Positions 47,453 through 57,063 of a DNA stretch of 64,000 nt are shown in pieces. A program made the position numbers and the translations under genes. Where the stretch lies: contig NZ_LT906473.1 of NCBI RefSeq assembly GCF_900187295.1, positions 124,001 to 188,000 of the forward strand, written 5' to 3'. Positions within the stretch are counted from its first letter, which is position 1, and every line of letters begins with the position of its first letter. The notes beneath the pieces are model-generated. The model was not told the DNA's origin. It searched no databases and saw only the letters and a program-made list of their open reading frames with translations. The DNA is from Corynebacterium cystitidis (GTDB lineage Bacteria; Actinomycetota; Actinomycetes; Mycobacteriales; Mycobacteriaceae).

Positions 47453-48463
47453 ATGACTGAGTACAATCGCTCAAAAGACCCCGTGCACCTGCTGATCTGG
47501 GTGCTCGTGGGCTTGGCTGTTGTAGCGACCGTCGTCATGCTGCTCACGGACTCCAACGCAGGGTTGAAACTAGCGCTCATTGCAGCACTCTGGGCGGCGG
47601 CCCTCGGCGCATTCATGGTGACCCGCTACCGCAAGGACAAACTAGTGGCAGAGCGTGAGCTAGAGCTTGCTCACCGGGCACACGAGGCCGAACTGAAAGC
47701 CACTGCCGCCGAATTGGAAAATAGTCAGACCTCCCTGGAACTAGTGCGCGTTCAGACAGGCCAACCTTCCCTTGAGAGCGAGCTGCTCAGGGAAATCAAG
47801 GGAGAGATTTCAGCGCTGCGAGCCCAGCTTGAGGAGCTTGCTGGCCGGGAGTGGGGAGAACAACCTGCAACTTTGCAGGCGGATGCCCGTCGGGTGCATG
47901 AGCTGCAGGCGATGGCGGAGGCTGTAGAGACGGCCTCGCTTATCGACGACACACCTGTCGAGTCTGAACTCATCCCAGAGGATGAAACCCCGAAGAAGGA
48001 GCCTGTTACGCGACCCTCCCTGGTGGATACGACTGAGATCGGCGTTGTAGAGGACGTGGCGGACGACGAAAATAAAACAGGCACTAGTGACAGCGTAGAG
48101 CATCCTCCTGCTCATCGTGCGCCGTCCGCAGAGGCGGTGGCCGGGCGAGTTGGTGGTTATGAACAGCCGTCGAATCGCGAGTCGAATCCACTGGCTCAGC
48201 TGATCAGCGAGCGCAAGTCACAACCCCGGCATCAGCAGCCGGACCCCGCACCCCAGCCGGAACCGGAACCGCACCCGGAACCGGACCCGCAGCCAGCGCA
48301 GCGGTTTGAGCCGTGGGGTGAGCCAATCGTCGATATGCCCGCACCCCAGCCGGAACCGGACCCGCAGCCAGCGCGCCCACGCCGTCGCCGTAGTGATGAA
48401 AACGCGGGTGGCATCTCTGTGGCTGAACTAATGGAGCGTGTGAGGAAGGCTGAACAAGAGTGA
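47453..48463 (+). CDS. Membrane protein with coiled coil and Pro/Glu repeats (DUF6779-like)
   Basis: 336 residues. Two adjacent membrane helices at about 13-55 (LLIWVLVGLAVVATVVMLL and LALIAALWAAALGAFMV), a long cytoplasmic coiled coil (about 60-150: ELELAHRAHEAELKATAAELE), an acidic segment and Pro-Glu repeats (PQPEPEPHPEPDPQPAQ) duplicated at DNA level. Positional counterpart of Rv3604c. Function unknown. Stop overlaps the next GTG (GTGA). Confidence 0.75.
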   Translation: MTEYNRSKDPVHLLIWVLVGLAVVATVVMLLTDSNAGLKLALIAALWAAALGAFMVTRYRKDKLVAERELELAHRAHEAELKATAAELENSQTSLELVRVQTGQPSLESELLREIKGEISALRAQLEELAGREWGEQPATLQADARRVHELQAMAEAVETASLIDDTPVESELIPEDETPKKEPVTRPSLVDTTEIGVVEDVADDENKTGTSDSVEHPPAHRAPSAEAVAGRVGGYEQPSNRESNPLAQLISERKSQPRHQQPDPAPQPEPEPHPEPDPQPAQRFEPWGEPIVDMPAPQPEPDPQPARPRRRRSDENAGGISVAELMERVRKAEQE

Positions 48464-49152
48464 GCGCACCCCGCCTCAACGTAGGCGTGATTGGTGGGCA
48501 AACGTTAGCAAACGAGTTGGAATCGGCCGGCCACACCATCACCTGTGGCATCGATCCGGATGATTCAGGGCTGTTTGACCTGGTTGTGATTGACGTTGAC
48601 GGAGGTCTTGAACAGGTGGTCGAAGCGATCGCTCCCCATGCGCGCCACGGCCAAATGTATATTCACACAAGCCTTGAAGCTGGCGTGCAGGTACTTGACC
48701 CGATCGAAGTTTCTGGCGCGATCGTGCTGGCGGCACATGACATTGGTGACAATAAGTGGCTCACCGCGGCCACCGATGAACTCGGTGAGACCATCATCGA
48801 GCTGCTTGTTGGGGAGTGTGGTGGCACGTCTATCCCTGTTTCTGATGCGCAGCGCCTGGCTATCCGCACCGCGTTGGAGTACCACGATTTGGCTGTGGAG
48901 ATGGCACATGATGCGCGCGCAATGCTCGTCGATACGCTGGGCAACCCGGAGTTGGCTGAGGTGTTGATTCCTGCCGACTCTAGCCCGCTGCGGCCTGTTG
49001 TTGCTGTGGAAGAGTATGACCGGATGCATCGCACCATTGGGGATTCTGGGCGGGCGCACATGTTTGCCTCCCTGGTGCGCAGGCATGCGGAGTTGCGCAA
49101 TAACCAGGACTTGGAGCTGTGGGCGATTTCGCAGTTGGACTATAAGGAGTGA
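48460..49152 (+). CDS. Rossmann/DUF2520-like protein, diverged
   Basis: 230 residues, VGVIGGQTLANELESAGHTI then VVIDVDGGLEQVVEAIAPHA and a helical C-terminal half. Layout and position match the DUF2520/NADP-oxidoreductase-like gene before panC in mycobacteria (Rv3603c), but the dinucleotide loop is GVIGGQT rather than GxGxxG, so cofactor binding is doubtful. It ends two bases before the panC-like ATG. Confidence 0.65.
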   Translation: MSAPRLNVGVIGGQTLANELESAGHTITCGIDPDDSGLFDLVVIDVDGGLEQVVEAIAPHARHGQMYIHTSLEAGVQVLDPIEVSGAIVLAAHDIGDNKWLTAATDELGETIIELLVGECGGTSIPVSDAQRLAIRTALEYHDLAVEMAHDARAMLVDTLGNPELAEVLIPADSSPLRPVVAVEEYDRMHRTIGDSGRAHMFASLVRRHAELRNNQDLELWAISQLDYKE

Positions 49153-49153
49153 G

Positions 49154-49999
49154 ATGAGTTTTACCCCTGGGGAAGCAACCGTTGTTGAGGATCTGGCGCT
49201 GTTTAAAACTTATGGGCGGGCGTTTCGTAAGACGGGGCGGCGCGTGGTGCTTGTGCCGCTGGGTGTTGGGGTGCACGCCGGCCAGATTTCGTTGATTCGT
49301 GCTGCGCGCTCTATTACTGGTGCGGTGGTGATGGTCACTTTCAGCGGGGATGAGGTGCCGGAGGAGTTTACGCGTGAGAAGGTTGATGTGGTGTTTCACG
49401 GTGTTTTTCCCACCCACGGTGTGCGTGTGACCTCGGGTTTGGATCATTTGGAAGAGCCTGCGCTTATCGACGAGGCGGCCACCGACATTCTTGCTGCCAC
49501 CATTGCGGCTAGTGCTACCGATGTGGTGCTGGGGGAGAAAGATTTTGAGGTGTTAGTGGCTGTGCAGCGTGCTGTGTCGGCGTTGCAGCTGGAGGTGCAG
49601 CTGCATTCGGTGCCGACGGTGCGGATGCCTGATGGTTTGGCGATTTCTTTGCGTAATGCGGATGTGGCCGAGCAGGATCGGGATAAAGCGGTGGTTGTTG
49701 CTGCAGCGTTGACTGCTGGTGCGCATGTGGCGGAGCAAGGTGCTGATGTTGTTGTAGCGACTGCGCGTGGTGTTCTTGAGGCCGGGGGCGTTGAGCCCGC
49801 CTATCTGGAACTGCGTGATCTTGGGTTTGGTCCTGCGCCCGTTAAGGGGGATGCGCGCCTGCTCGTGGGTGTTGATCTGGCCCGCAGCGGTGCCGCCGGT
49901 GGCGGTGGCGGTGCTGGTGGCGCTACCGGCACCGTGCGCCTGATCGACAATGTCGGTGTGCCGGTAGGCATTGGTTTTAGGAACTTGGGGGATGAGTAG
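49154..49999 (+). CDS. panC: Pantoate-beta-alanine ligase homologue, active site degraded
   Basis: 281 residues in the panC position. GEKDFEVLVAVQRAVSALQL and SVPTVRMPDGLAISLRNADV match PanC, but the nucleotidyl-transferase motif HxGH reads VHAGQISLIRAAR, so the second His is Gln, and the FVNPxQF strand that binds pantoate is replaced by VVMVTFSGDEVPEEFT. RBS AAGGAG lies seven bases upstream. Either an enzyme with altered chemistry or a decayed paralogue with another panC elsewhere. A Gly-rich loop (AAGGGGGAGGA) near the C-terminus is unusual. Confidence 0.72.
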   Translation: MSFTPGEATVVEDLALFKTYGRAFRKTGRRVVLVPLGVGVHAGQISLIRAARSITGAVVMVTFSGDEVPEEFTREKVDVVFHGVFPTHGVRVTSGLDHLEEPALIDEAATDILAATIAASATDVVLGEKDFEVLVAVQRAVSALQLEVQLHSVPTVRMPDGLAISLRNADVAEQDRDKAVVVAAALTAGAHVAEQGADVVVATARGVLEAGGVEPAYLELRDLGFGPAPVKGDARLLVGVDLARSGAAGGGGGAGGATGTVRLIDNVGVPVGIGFRNLGDE

Positions 50000-50244
50000 G
50001 ACAACTACCCGAAGCTGTCAGAATCTTCGTGAAGGAAGGCCGAATTCTGAGTCTAGATCCCATGCAGGATTAAGGTAATTTCTTTCTGGAGGCCTATTTC
50101 TTCAAAATTGATCCATCAGGCATAGTAATTGTGCACCCTCCATGACGTCGAAATAGGCCAACAACCACACCAACACCACACCCAAACCCCCATGAAAAAT
50201 CCGGGCTAGGGGACCTGAACGCGATCGCATAAGGAGACGGTAGG

Positions 50245-50862
50245 CTAGCCAACCTCGGGAGGTTGTCGCAGAGGCCTGAACCGATGAGGTACTTTACTCA
50301 ATACGGTCGCGTCGATGACACCAATGCGAATACCAACGGCGATCTGCGACGCTGTGATCGAGCACATCTCATTCTCAACGAGCACCACCTCTGGGCGAAA
50401 GGTCCTGATTCCTTTAAACTCCCCAATCGTGTCAATGTGGCCCACTGCCTCTTCGATCACATCAATAAAAGCGGGAAGCTTACGTTGGATGCGTCGCGGC
50501 ACACCGACAGAAATCACCCGCGAAGGCGTATCTAGGCCGACAAGGGGAAGAACAGAGCGCCTAGCAATCCAAGCGTCAGGCCCCACGCATTCCACGGCGG
50601 CAGCATAGGCGGTAAGTCGGGTGCGCGGAACCTCTAAATGGCGGTAGACGCCATGGGCTAATCGTCGTAAAGCACCGCGATTACACAGGGTGCGTAACAC
50701 ATCGGCGGGAATGTCCCACTCGGCTGCTTGCCTGGTGGAAATGATGCCGTGGAACTGTCCTGCGATAAAACGGGTGGCGGTGCGGTAATTCATGTGAGAG
50801 ATCGCGTCAAGAATTTGCTGTTTGTGGTGGTCCTGGCCGTTTTGAGGTGTTGGAATAGTCAT
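50245..50862 (-). CDS. AbiEi-family antitoxin-like protein, no partner
   Basis: 205 residues. N-terminal winged helix (GIISTRQAAEWDIPADVLRTLCNRGALRRLAHGVYRH) followed by the AbiEi_1 C-terminal fold (DAWIARRSVLPLVGLDT...). AbiEi proteins are antitoxins/repressors of type IV systems paired with AbiEii nucleotidyltransferases. No AbiEii gene follows: the 245 bp downstream to panC are non-coding. Probably an orphan regulator. Function inferred only from fold. Confidence 0.75.
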   Translation of the reverse strand: MTIPTPQNGQDHHKQQILDAISHMNYRTATRFIAGQFHGIISTRQAAEWDIPADVLRTLCNRGALRRLAHGVYRHLEVPRTRLTAYAAAVECVGPDAWIARRSVLPLVGLDTPSRVISVGVPRRIQRKLPAFIDVIEEAVGHIDTIGEFKGIRTFRPEVVLVENEMCSITASQIAVGIRIGVIDATVLSKVPHRFRPLRQPPEVG

Positions 50863-51044
50863 GATGCTTATACTCGGGAAAAACCGGTGATCCGCAACCG
50901 GTTTGTTCCGAGCATGTGGATAACCCCTATTTCCGTCGACGTGGCCTCAAAAATTTGTGGATAACAGAGCCCGAAAACGGGGGTTTGTGACATAACGTAG
51001 TGTCAATCGCGGTGGGACGGATTGATGGGCTACCCTGTTGACTT

Positions 51045-52586
51045 GTGACTACTCAGGACCTTTCAGAGCAGCAGAAGATTCGCCGAGGCAAGCGCGACGC
51101 GCTGATTGACGCCGGCCATGACCCCTACCCGGTCTTTGTGGACCGGACCCACTCCTTGACCGAGATCCGCGAGAAATACCAGACCGTGGACGAAGGCCAG
51201 GGCGACGGCCAGTACAAACTGGAGGCGGGCCAGGAAACAGAGGATGTGGTGGCGGTCGCCGGCCGTATCATGTTCCAGCGCAATACCGGTAAGCTGTGCT
51301 TCGCAACCCTGCAAGAGGGCAATGGCACCCAGCTGCAGGTGATGCTGTCGCTGGCAGAGGTCGGTGAGCAGGCGCTGGCGGACTGGAAGGCGTTAACGGA
51401 CTTAGGGGATATCGTTTCGGTGCGTGGGCGTGTGATCGCTTCACGACGAGGCGAGCTGTCCGTCCAAGCACAATCGTGGCACATGGCGTCGAAGGCGTTG
51501 CGCCCACTGCCTGTGGCTTTTGCGGAGATGAATGAAGAGCAGCGCATCCGCCACCGCTACACGGATTTGATTATGCGTGAGGATGCCCGCAAGAACGCCC
51601 TGACGCGGATCAAGGTGCTGGCTGCGCTGCGCAAGTATCTGACTAGCCAGGACTTCGTAGAGATTGAAACCCCGATGCTGCAGACCTTGCACGGGGGTGC
51701 AGCGGCACGTCCTTTCATCACGCATTCCAATTCGTTGGACATTGACCTGTACCTGCGTATTGCCCCCGAACTGTTTTTGAAGCGCGCCGTCGTTGGCGGT
51801 ATTGAGCGTGTCTTCGAAGTCAACCGCAACTTCCGCAATGAGGGTGTGGACTCATCGCATTCGCCGGAGTTCACCATGCTGGAGACCTACCAGGCGTGGG
51901 GCACCTACGAGGATGGTGCGCGCACGATGCGCGAGTTGGTGCAGTTCGTGGCGCAGGAGGTCTTCGGTTCCACCACAGTCACGCTTGCCGACGGCACCGA
52001 GTATGACTTGGGTGGCGAGTGGAAGGTCATCGAGATGTACCCATCGCTCAATGAAGCCCTGCAACGCAAGCATCCCGGCCAGCCTGAGGTGACCGTCGAT
52101 ACGCGTGTCGACGAGCTATTGGAGATCGCCAAGGTTGTTGGTCTCGAGGTGCCAAAAGGTCAGGGCTGGGGCCACGGTAAGCTCGTCGAAGAATTGTGGG
52201 AGTTGCTGTGTGAAGATCAGCTGTATGGCCCGGTTTTTGTGAAGGATTTCCCGGTTGAGACCTCCCCGCTGACGCGCCAACACCGCGACAAACCAGGGGT
52301 GACTGAGAAGTGGGATCTCTACGTGCGTGGCTTCGAGCTAGCAACCGGCTACTCCGAGCTAGTTGACCCAGTGATTCAGCGCGAGCGCTTCGTCGACCAG
52401 GCCCGTCTGGCTGCTGATGGTGACGACGAGGCCATGGTACTCGATGAGGACTTTCTGCAGGCCATGGAACAGGCCATGCCACCAACGGCTGGCTGCGGCA
52501 TGGGTATTGACCGCCTCCTGATGGCCCTGACCGGGCTGGGTATCAGGGAGACGGTGCTGTTCCCGCTAGTAAAACCTGAATCTTAG
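51045..52586 (+). CDS. lysS: Lysyl-tRNA synthetase (class II)
   Basis: 513 residues: OB-fold anticodon domain at about 60-165, then class II motifs [21 protein letters not shown] (motif 1), [30 protein letters not shown] (motif 2) and [15 protein letters not shown] (motif 3). GTG start nine bases after TACCCT suggests a leaderless message. In mycobacteria lsr2 follows; here it does not. Confidence 0.95.
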   Translation: MTTQDLSEQQKIRRGKRDALIDAGHDPYPVFVDRTHSLTEIREKYQTVDEGQGDGQYKLEAGQETEDVVAVAGRIMFQRNTGKLCFATLQEGNGTQLQVMLSLAEVGEQALADWKALTDLGDIVSVRGRVIASRRGELSVQAQSWHMASKALRPLPVAFAEMNEEQRIRHRYTDLIMREDARKNALTRIKVLAALRKYLTSQDFVEIETPMLQTLHGGAAARPFITHSNSLDIDLYLRIAPELFLKRAVVGGIERVFEVNRNFRNEGVDSSHSPEFTMLETYQAWGTYEDGARTMRELVQFVAQEVFGSTTVTLADGTEYDLGGEWKVIEMYPSLNEALQRKHPGQPEVTVDTRVDELLEIAKVVGLEVPKGQGWGHGKLVEELWELLCEDQLYGPVFVKDFPVETSPLTRQHRDKPGVTEKWDLYVRGFELATGYSELVDPVIQRERFVDQARLAADGDDEAMVLDEDFLQAMEQAMPPTAGCGMGIDRLLMALTGLGIRETVLFPLVKPES

Positions 52587-53157
52587 CTGTGCGCTTTTGT
52601 CAAGGGATGTTCTTGATTAAAGAAAGCTAATACGCCTACAGCCTGGGCGGCATGTCCCTGGCTCTGCGTGGCAACCGCTATTGTCCGGGTGGATAACGTG
52701 TCGGCGCGGTTTGTCTTCGCTGTGTTTTGCCAGTAACCGTGAAGGGAGACGGACCCGCGTTTATACTGTGCTTTTCACATCTGGCAGAAGAATTAGCCTG
52801 AAGTATGTGGGTTTTGGAATCTTCGAGAAATGCGGAGCATCGTGGCCCTGAGGGGTCAGCTGCCTCAAGATCTCGGATGAGCAGCCTATACGCTCATGAA
52901 CTGCGGAAAGTATCCTATTTTTCCCATTATGGGGCGGACCTGTTGGTCCGCTATGGGTTTCGGTGTAAACTGTTTAACCGGCAAGCTTTATGGCTTGAAA
53001 AATTGAAGAATTTGTCAGAAGCTACCGTTTTGCGGGCCAGCAAAGCTGACGGGAAGTTAAAGCGGAAGAAAAATTCCGGCCATGACTTTGCGCAGCTGAC
53101 CTGGAAGAGGGTGGCGATGGGCGACAAATTTTTTAGCCGAACACAAAAGCTTTCATC
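52587..53157. promoter_or_regulatory. 570-bp A+T-rich leader region of the surface protein gene
   Basis: TATACT at 52762-52767 is a possible -10 element. A small hairpin GCGGACC-tgtt-GGTCCGC is at 52934-52951. Base composition is lower in G+C than flanking genes. A 118-codon frame inside it has unlikely composition and is not called. Confidence 0.4.
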
Positions 53158-56100
53158 ATGAGAGGGTATACATCTGTGCATACGCCAAGATCAATGCGAC
53201 GAAGGAAAGGTGTTGGATCGTACCGCGCCTTAGCGGCAAAGGCAGGGGCCTTAGGCGCCGCTTTTGCTATCGCTTTTACAGTGGTTCCCGCAGTAGACGC
53301 GGAGCCTGACAAAGCCACGGAGACAGAAAGTGCTTCCGCCGAGGAGACAGGGCTAGCTCCACATGACTCACTGTGGACCGGTGTCGATCCAACTGGTGAG
53401 ACCAGCGTCGTACCTGGGGCGGAAGGAGCCCCTGATACCGCATCTGGTGAGCCCGCATACACGGAACTGGGTGGTGCAGGGCTCACCAGCCCTACCCGGA
53501 ATTCATCGCCTACGGTTGACGGTGAACTGGCCCCTACTCTTGATGGAATGCTCCAGCAGGGCGGCGACCAGCTAACGGCAAGAGAGATCAGCATCCGCCC
53601 AGCTGGCAAATCCGACGAAGGTGATAAACTTTACCGCCTAGATGGCTACGTGGTAAAACTTCATAACGCAGAGACAGACGAAGCGCAGGAGGTGCCCTAC
53701 GTTTCCTTCCTGCGTGGGGAGACCGACGCGGAGCTTGGCGTTATCGAATCGGCCGAAATTGACGGCCGTCAAGCTGATATTAATGAAGATGTGGAGCTGT
53801 TCTCCTTCCCCCGGCCAGGTAGCGGTGTTTTCCTTCCTCATCCTTGGCCTGCCGAGGTTAACGGGGACATGATCACGTTTAACACGAAAAAGATCGATCT
53901 TAGCGAAGAGACACATTTTAGTGTGACCTTTACCCTTGAGGGTGATGGCGAGGACGAGACTGCCTGGACCCTTTATGAGGGTGAGGAAACAGCTGGCGAC
54001 CTTAAAGAAAAGTTAGGCCAAGCTAAACCAACCCCGCGGGCCGGTGACCCGGTTCGTGGCGATCGTGTCCGAGTGGTCGTCCAGGTGGGTGGCGACAGGC
54101 TGGCCGATAGTGACAGCAATAACGCTACCCAAGAGTCTGGGCGTGCCTCCAATGTGTTCCGTTATTCCGGTGAGCCCGGTGCAGTGCTCCAACTGTACGA
54201 GCCGCTGTATCGCGGGGAGTTTACAAACCTTCAGGCCGGCCGCTCGAACACGGACCGAGATCGCATGCGGCCGATCGACGAGGAGTGGGCAACGTGTACG
54301 TCTGATGTCAACGGTGAATGCACATTCGATATTCCAGTTTCCGGCCCTGGTACGCAACCATACTACTGGGTTGCGATGACCAAAGCGTCGCCAGGGTTTG
54401 AAGTGCAGGAATATATTCGCGCTGGTGGCTCCGGCGCATGGGAGGAAGGGTCAGAAACCCTGCGTTATGCTTTCGCGACCCCCAACATGAGCACTAGTGG
54501 AGGGAAGACCTTTTACTCCGGTGCTTACTACAAAAACGTCGGTCCAAAAGAGGATGGGTGGGGATCCGACTACGAATATAGAAACACTGGCTGGGAACCT
54601 TCTTCGTTCATGTGGGAAGTGAAGTCCCGTGCGGACCGTGTAGCATTGGAAGAACTGGAATATCGTACGCCTTTGGGTGTCTTTCAGCAGCGTCGTGTGA
54701 ATCCGCCATTACCTAACCGTTGTGGTCTGCGAGTTGGGTTCATCATCGACGTTTCGACCAGTATGGGTAACGGTATTGGGACGATGCAAGCAATCTTGAA
54801 TGGTCGCGAAAAGACAAAAAAGCAGGAAGCGGTTAAAGGCGTTCTACCTGAATTGGCTAACACCTCGACCGAAATTGGTTTAGTTACCTTCGCTAGTGAT
54901 ACACCTGGAGTAACCGGCCGTCTTACTAGGAATAAACCAAATATCTTGGAACCCCTCAAAATGAATAATGAAAGCGATAGAAAGACTGCCCAGGAGTGGG
55001 TCGACCGGCTTTACGCCACAGGAGACACCAACTGGGAGGCTGGCCTGAAGCAGTTTGCAGACTACAACCGTCAGAATCCAGGAGCAAAGTATGACGTCGT
55101 TTACATGATTACTGACGGTAACCCGACCCGAAACGTAACGACGCGCTACCCGAATCCGAATCCAGCGTTCGAGCGTAAACCCCAGAACGGCTTCGATACC
55201 GAATTCAGGTACGTAGAAGCTGCCATGGGTGTGGCCAATACCTTGAAAGAGCAAGGAACCCGTGTTGTTCCGGTTGGCATCCCATCCAACTGGCCATGGG
55301 GGCAAAACCCAGATCGTGAGCTTCAAATTTCGGAGCACAACTTGATGGCAATCTCAGGAAAGAATCCTGATGGTTCAAACGCAAGCCTTCGCTACTCTAA
55401 CTTTGTCACCTACAAAGATAGTGACGTTTTCCGCCAAGCACTGATCAACACCTTGAACACCTGTGCCATCACGGTTGAGCGTCGCTTCTACGAGGGTGAT
55501 GGCGAGCCGACCGAAGGCCCAACGATCAGCAATACCCGCGCAACCACCAAGGAGGAAAACAACGAGTGGGGCTACGAGGGTGTCTTGCGTCCCCAAGGCC
55601 GCAATGAGGAGAGGAAGACTGAATACCCTGATAAGTTTGTAGCCGGACCTGACCGCTATGAAGCCACCTTCAAACTCAACGGCGAGACCCCTTACGACAA
55701 TGTTCAAATACGTGAGCAAAAAAAGGTTCCACAGGGATGGCAGCCGATGCCAACCAAGGATGGCAAAAACGCGCAGTGCTTTGACGCAAATAAAAATCCT
55801 GTGACCGTAAACAACCTGGATCAATTAGGTGATCAATTAGGTGTTCCACCAACCAACGATTTCCAACTGGATAACGTCCCGGCGGTAGGTGGTATTCACT
55901 GTGTCGTGTATTATCGGAAGCCAACGCAACCCTCTGGTTTTGACTTCCTTATCAAAAAGGTAGACGCAGAAGACAATACGGTTTCGTTGGATAGTGCCGA
56001 ATTTGAGCTTCGTCCGTTGAACGATGATGGCACCATTGGTGAACCAAAAGAGAAGAATCAAGACGGCGCGGCTCCAAATTCAAGTATGCTAAAGTGGACT

Positions 56101-56475
56101 AACTTGGATCCTGGCCGCTTTGTCCTGATCGAGACTAAGGCACCACAAGCACAGAATGGTCCCGCCTACTCGCTGCTTCCACAGCCGATCTACTTCAGTG
56201 TCACCGCTGACGGTGGTAGCTACAAGGTGAAACTGCTGGAAAACGCGCAGGATAAAACGGGTAAAGAACTTAATGACCAGAACCTGACCTTCCCGGTCGT
56301 CGGGTTTGACCTGACTGCTCAGCAAGCTGATCAGTCTCAATTGCTTGAGTTCAAGGTAGCTAACGTACGTGTCGGCAACCTTCCGAAAACCGGTGGCCTG
56401 GGTGTGGCCCCATGGCTTCTTGCCGCGCTCATGCTCATGGCGCTGGGAGGAACCCTGGCGAGGAAACGAGCCTAG
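53158..56475 (+). CDS. Large LPXTG cell-wall protein with von Willebrand A domain (pilus-tip-like)
   Basis: 1105 residues. Signal peptide (LAAKAGALGAAFAIAFTVVPAVDA), then about 450 residues of unknown adhesive region, a VWA domain at about 525-770 with MIDAS motif IIDVSTSMG and YMITDGNP, a SpaA/prealbumin-like domain at about 920-1010 (DFLIKKVDAEDNTVSLDSAEFELRPL), and a C-terminal sorting signal LPKTGG + hydrophobic helix + RKRA. This is the layout of SpaC/SpaF-type tip adhesins. No shaft pilin or sortase gene lies in the window, so it is probably wall-anchored by a housekeeping sortase. Codon use and composition suggest acquisition. No clear RBS. Confidence 0.88.
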   Translation: MRGYTSVHTPRSMRRRKGVGSYRALAAKAGALGAAFAIAFTVVPAVDAEPDKATETESASAEETGLAPHDSLWTGVDPTGETSVVPGAEGAPDTASGEPAYTELGGAGLTSPTRNSSPTVDGELAPTLDGMLQQGGDQLTAREISIRPAGKSDEGDKLYRLDGYVVKLHNAETDEAQEVPYVSFLRGETDAELGVIESAEIDGRQADINEDVELFSFPRPGSGVFLPHPWPAEVNGDMITFNTKKIDLSEETHFSVTFTLEGDGEDETAWTLYEGEETAGDLKEKLGQAKPTPRAGDPVRGDRVRVVVQVGGDRLADSDSNNATQESGRASNVFRYSGEPGAVLQLYEPLYRGEFTNLQAGRSNTDRDRMRPIDEEWATCTSDVNGECTFDIPVSGPGTQPYYWVAMTKASPGFEVQEYIRAGGSGAWEEGSETLRYAFATPNMSTSGGKTFYSGAYYKNVGPKEDGWGSDYEYRNTGWEPSSFMWEVKSRADRVALEELEYRTPLGVFQQRRVNPPLPNRCGLRVGFIIDVSTSMGNGIGTMQAILNGREKTKKQEAVKGVLPELANTSTEIGLVTFASDTPGVTGRLTRNKPNILEPLKMNNESDRKTAQEWVDRLYATGDTNWEAGLKQFADYNRQNPGAKYDVVYMITDGNPTRNVTTRYPNPNPAFERKPQNGFDTEFRYVEAAMGVANTLKEQGTRVVPVGIPSNWPWGQNPDRELQISEHNLMAISGKNPDGSNASLRYSNFVTYKDSDVFRQALINTLNTCAITVERRFYEGDGEPTEGPTISNTRATTKEENNEWGYEGVLRPQGRNEERKTEYPDKFVAGPDRYEATFKLNGETPYDNVQIREQKKVPQGWQPMPTKDGKNAQCFDANKNPVTVNNLDQLGDQLGVPPTNDFQLDNVPAVGGIHCVVYYRKPTQPSGFDFLIKKVDAEDNTVSLDSAEFELRPLNDDGTIGEPKEKNQDGAAPNSSMLKWTNLDPGRFVLIETKAPQAQNGPAYSLLPQPIYFSVTADGGSYKVKLLENAQDKTGKELNDQNLTFPVVGFDLTAQQADQSQLLEFKVANVRVGNLPKTGGLGVAPWLLAALMLMALGGTLARKRA

Positions 56476-56542
56476 GCGCCCAGTAGGGCGAAGTGCGGTG
56501 GACACAGCGATAGATTAAAAGAATCTGACTGGCCCAGCGCAC

Positions 56543-56592
56543 AGTGCTGCGATGCTGAATGAAACAAAATTCAGCATCGCAGCACTTTTTTA
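56543..56592 (+). terminator. Strong terminator after the LPXTG gene
   Basis: AGTGCTGCGATGCTGAAT and its exact complement around GAAACAAA, followed by TTTTTT. An 18-bp perfect stem. Confidence 0.93.
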
Positions 56593-57063
56593 CTTCCATC
56601 CTGCCTCACGGAAAAACCATTTCTTTATGCCACAAAACTGCAAAGGTGGGTCCAGGGCACAGGTAACGACGTGCCGAAGAATCTTGGCGCTACAGCTGCT
56701 GGGCGTTACTGCCCCAAGTACGGAACTATTAGCCTTGCTGGTGCCGACAGTAAAGTCGGTCAACGTCCAGTCCCAGTGGCGTTGACGAAAAGCAAACGGC
56801 TCGGAGTATCCTCTCCTCACGTAACCCCTCGTCACCTATCTGCCGCTGTTGAAACCTTTGCGTGTAACCACCATTGCTTCAGAAACGGTAGCGCGGTAGG
56901 CAACGTCATAACCCGTGTTCGCTACCGGCGTACAGGTCGCTGACCTGCACAAAAATGCAAAGTTGAGTGTTTCCGGCTGGCAACGGTGAATACCCAAGGG
57001 CTGAGCCGCGTTAAGGTAGGTGACACATTAAAACAAAAATCCATTTGAGTGAGGGGTTGCCAC
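56593..57063. other. 470-bp spacer upstream of clpC
   Basis: Must contain the clpC promoter; no sigma-H or ClgR consensus was convincing. Short open frames on both strands lack RBS and homology. Confidence 0.4.

Noticed and set aside
52805..53161. 118-codon frame before the LPXTG gene
   Set aside because: No RBS, basic Lys/Ser/Arg composition, A+T-rich leader region, no family resemblance.
56593..57000. Short frames on both strands upstream of clpC (for example 56671-56943)
   Set aside because: No RBS, no known motif, and frames are equally open on both strands.
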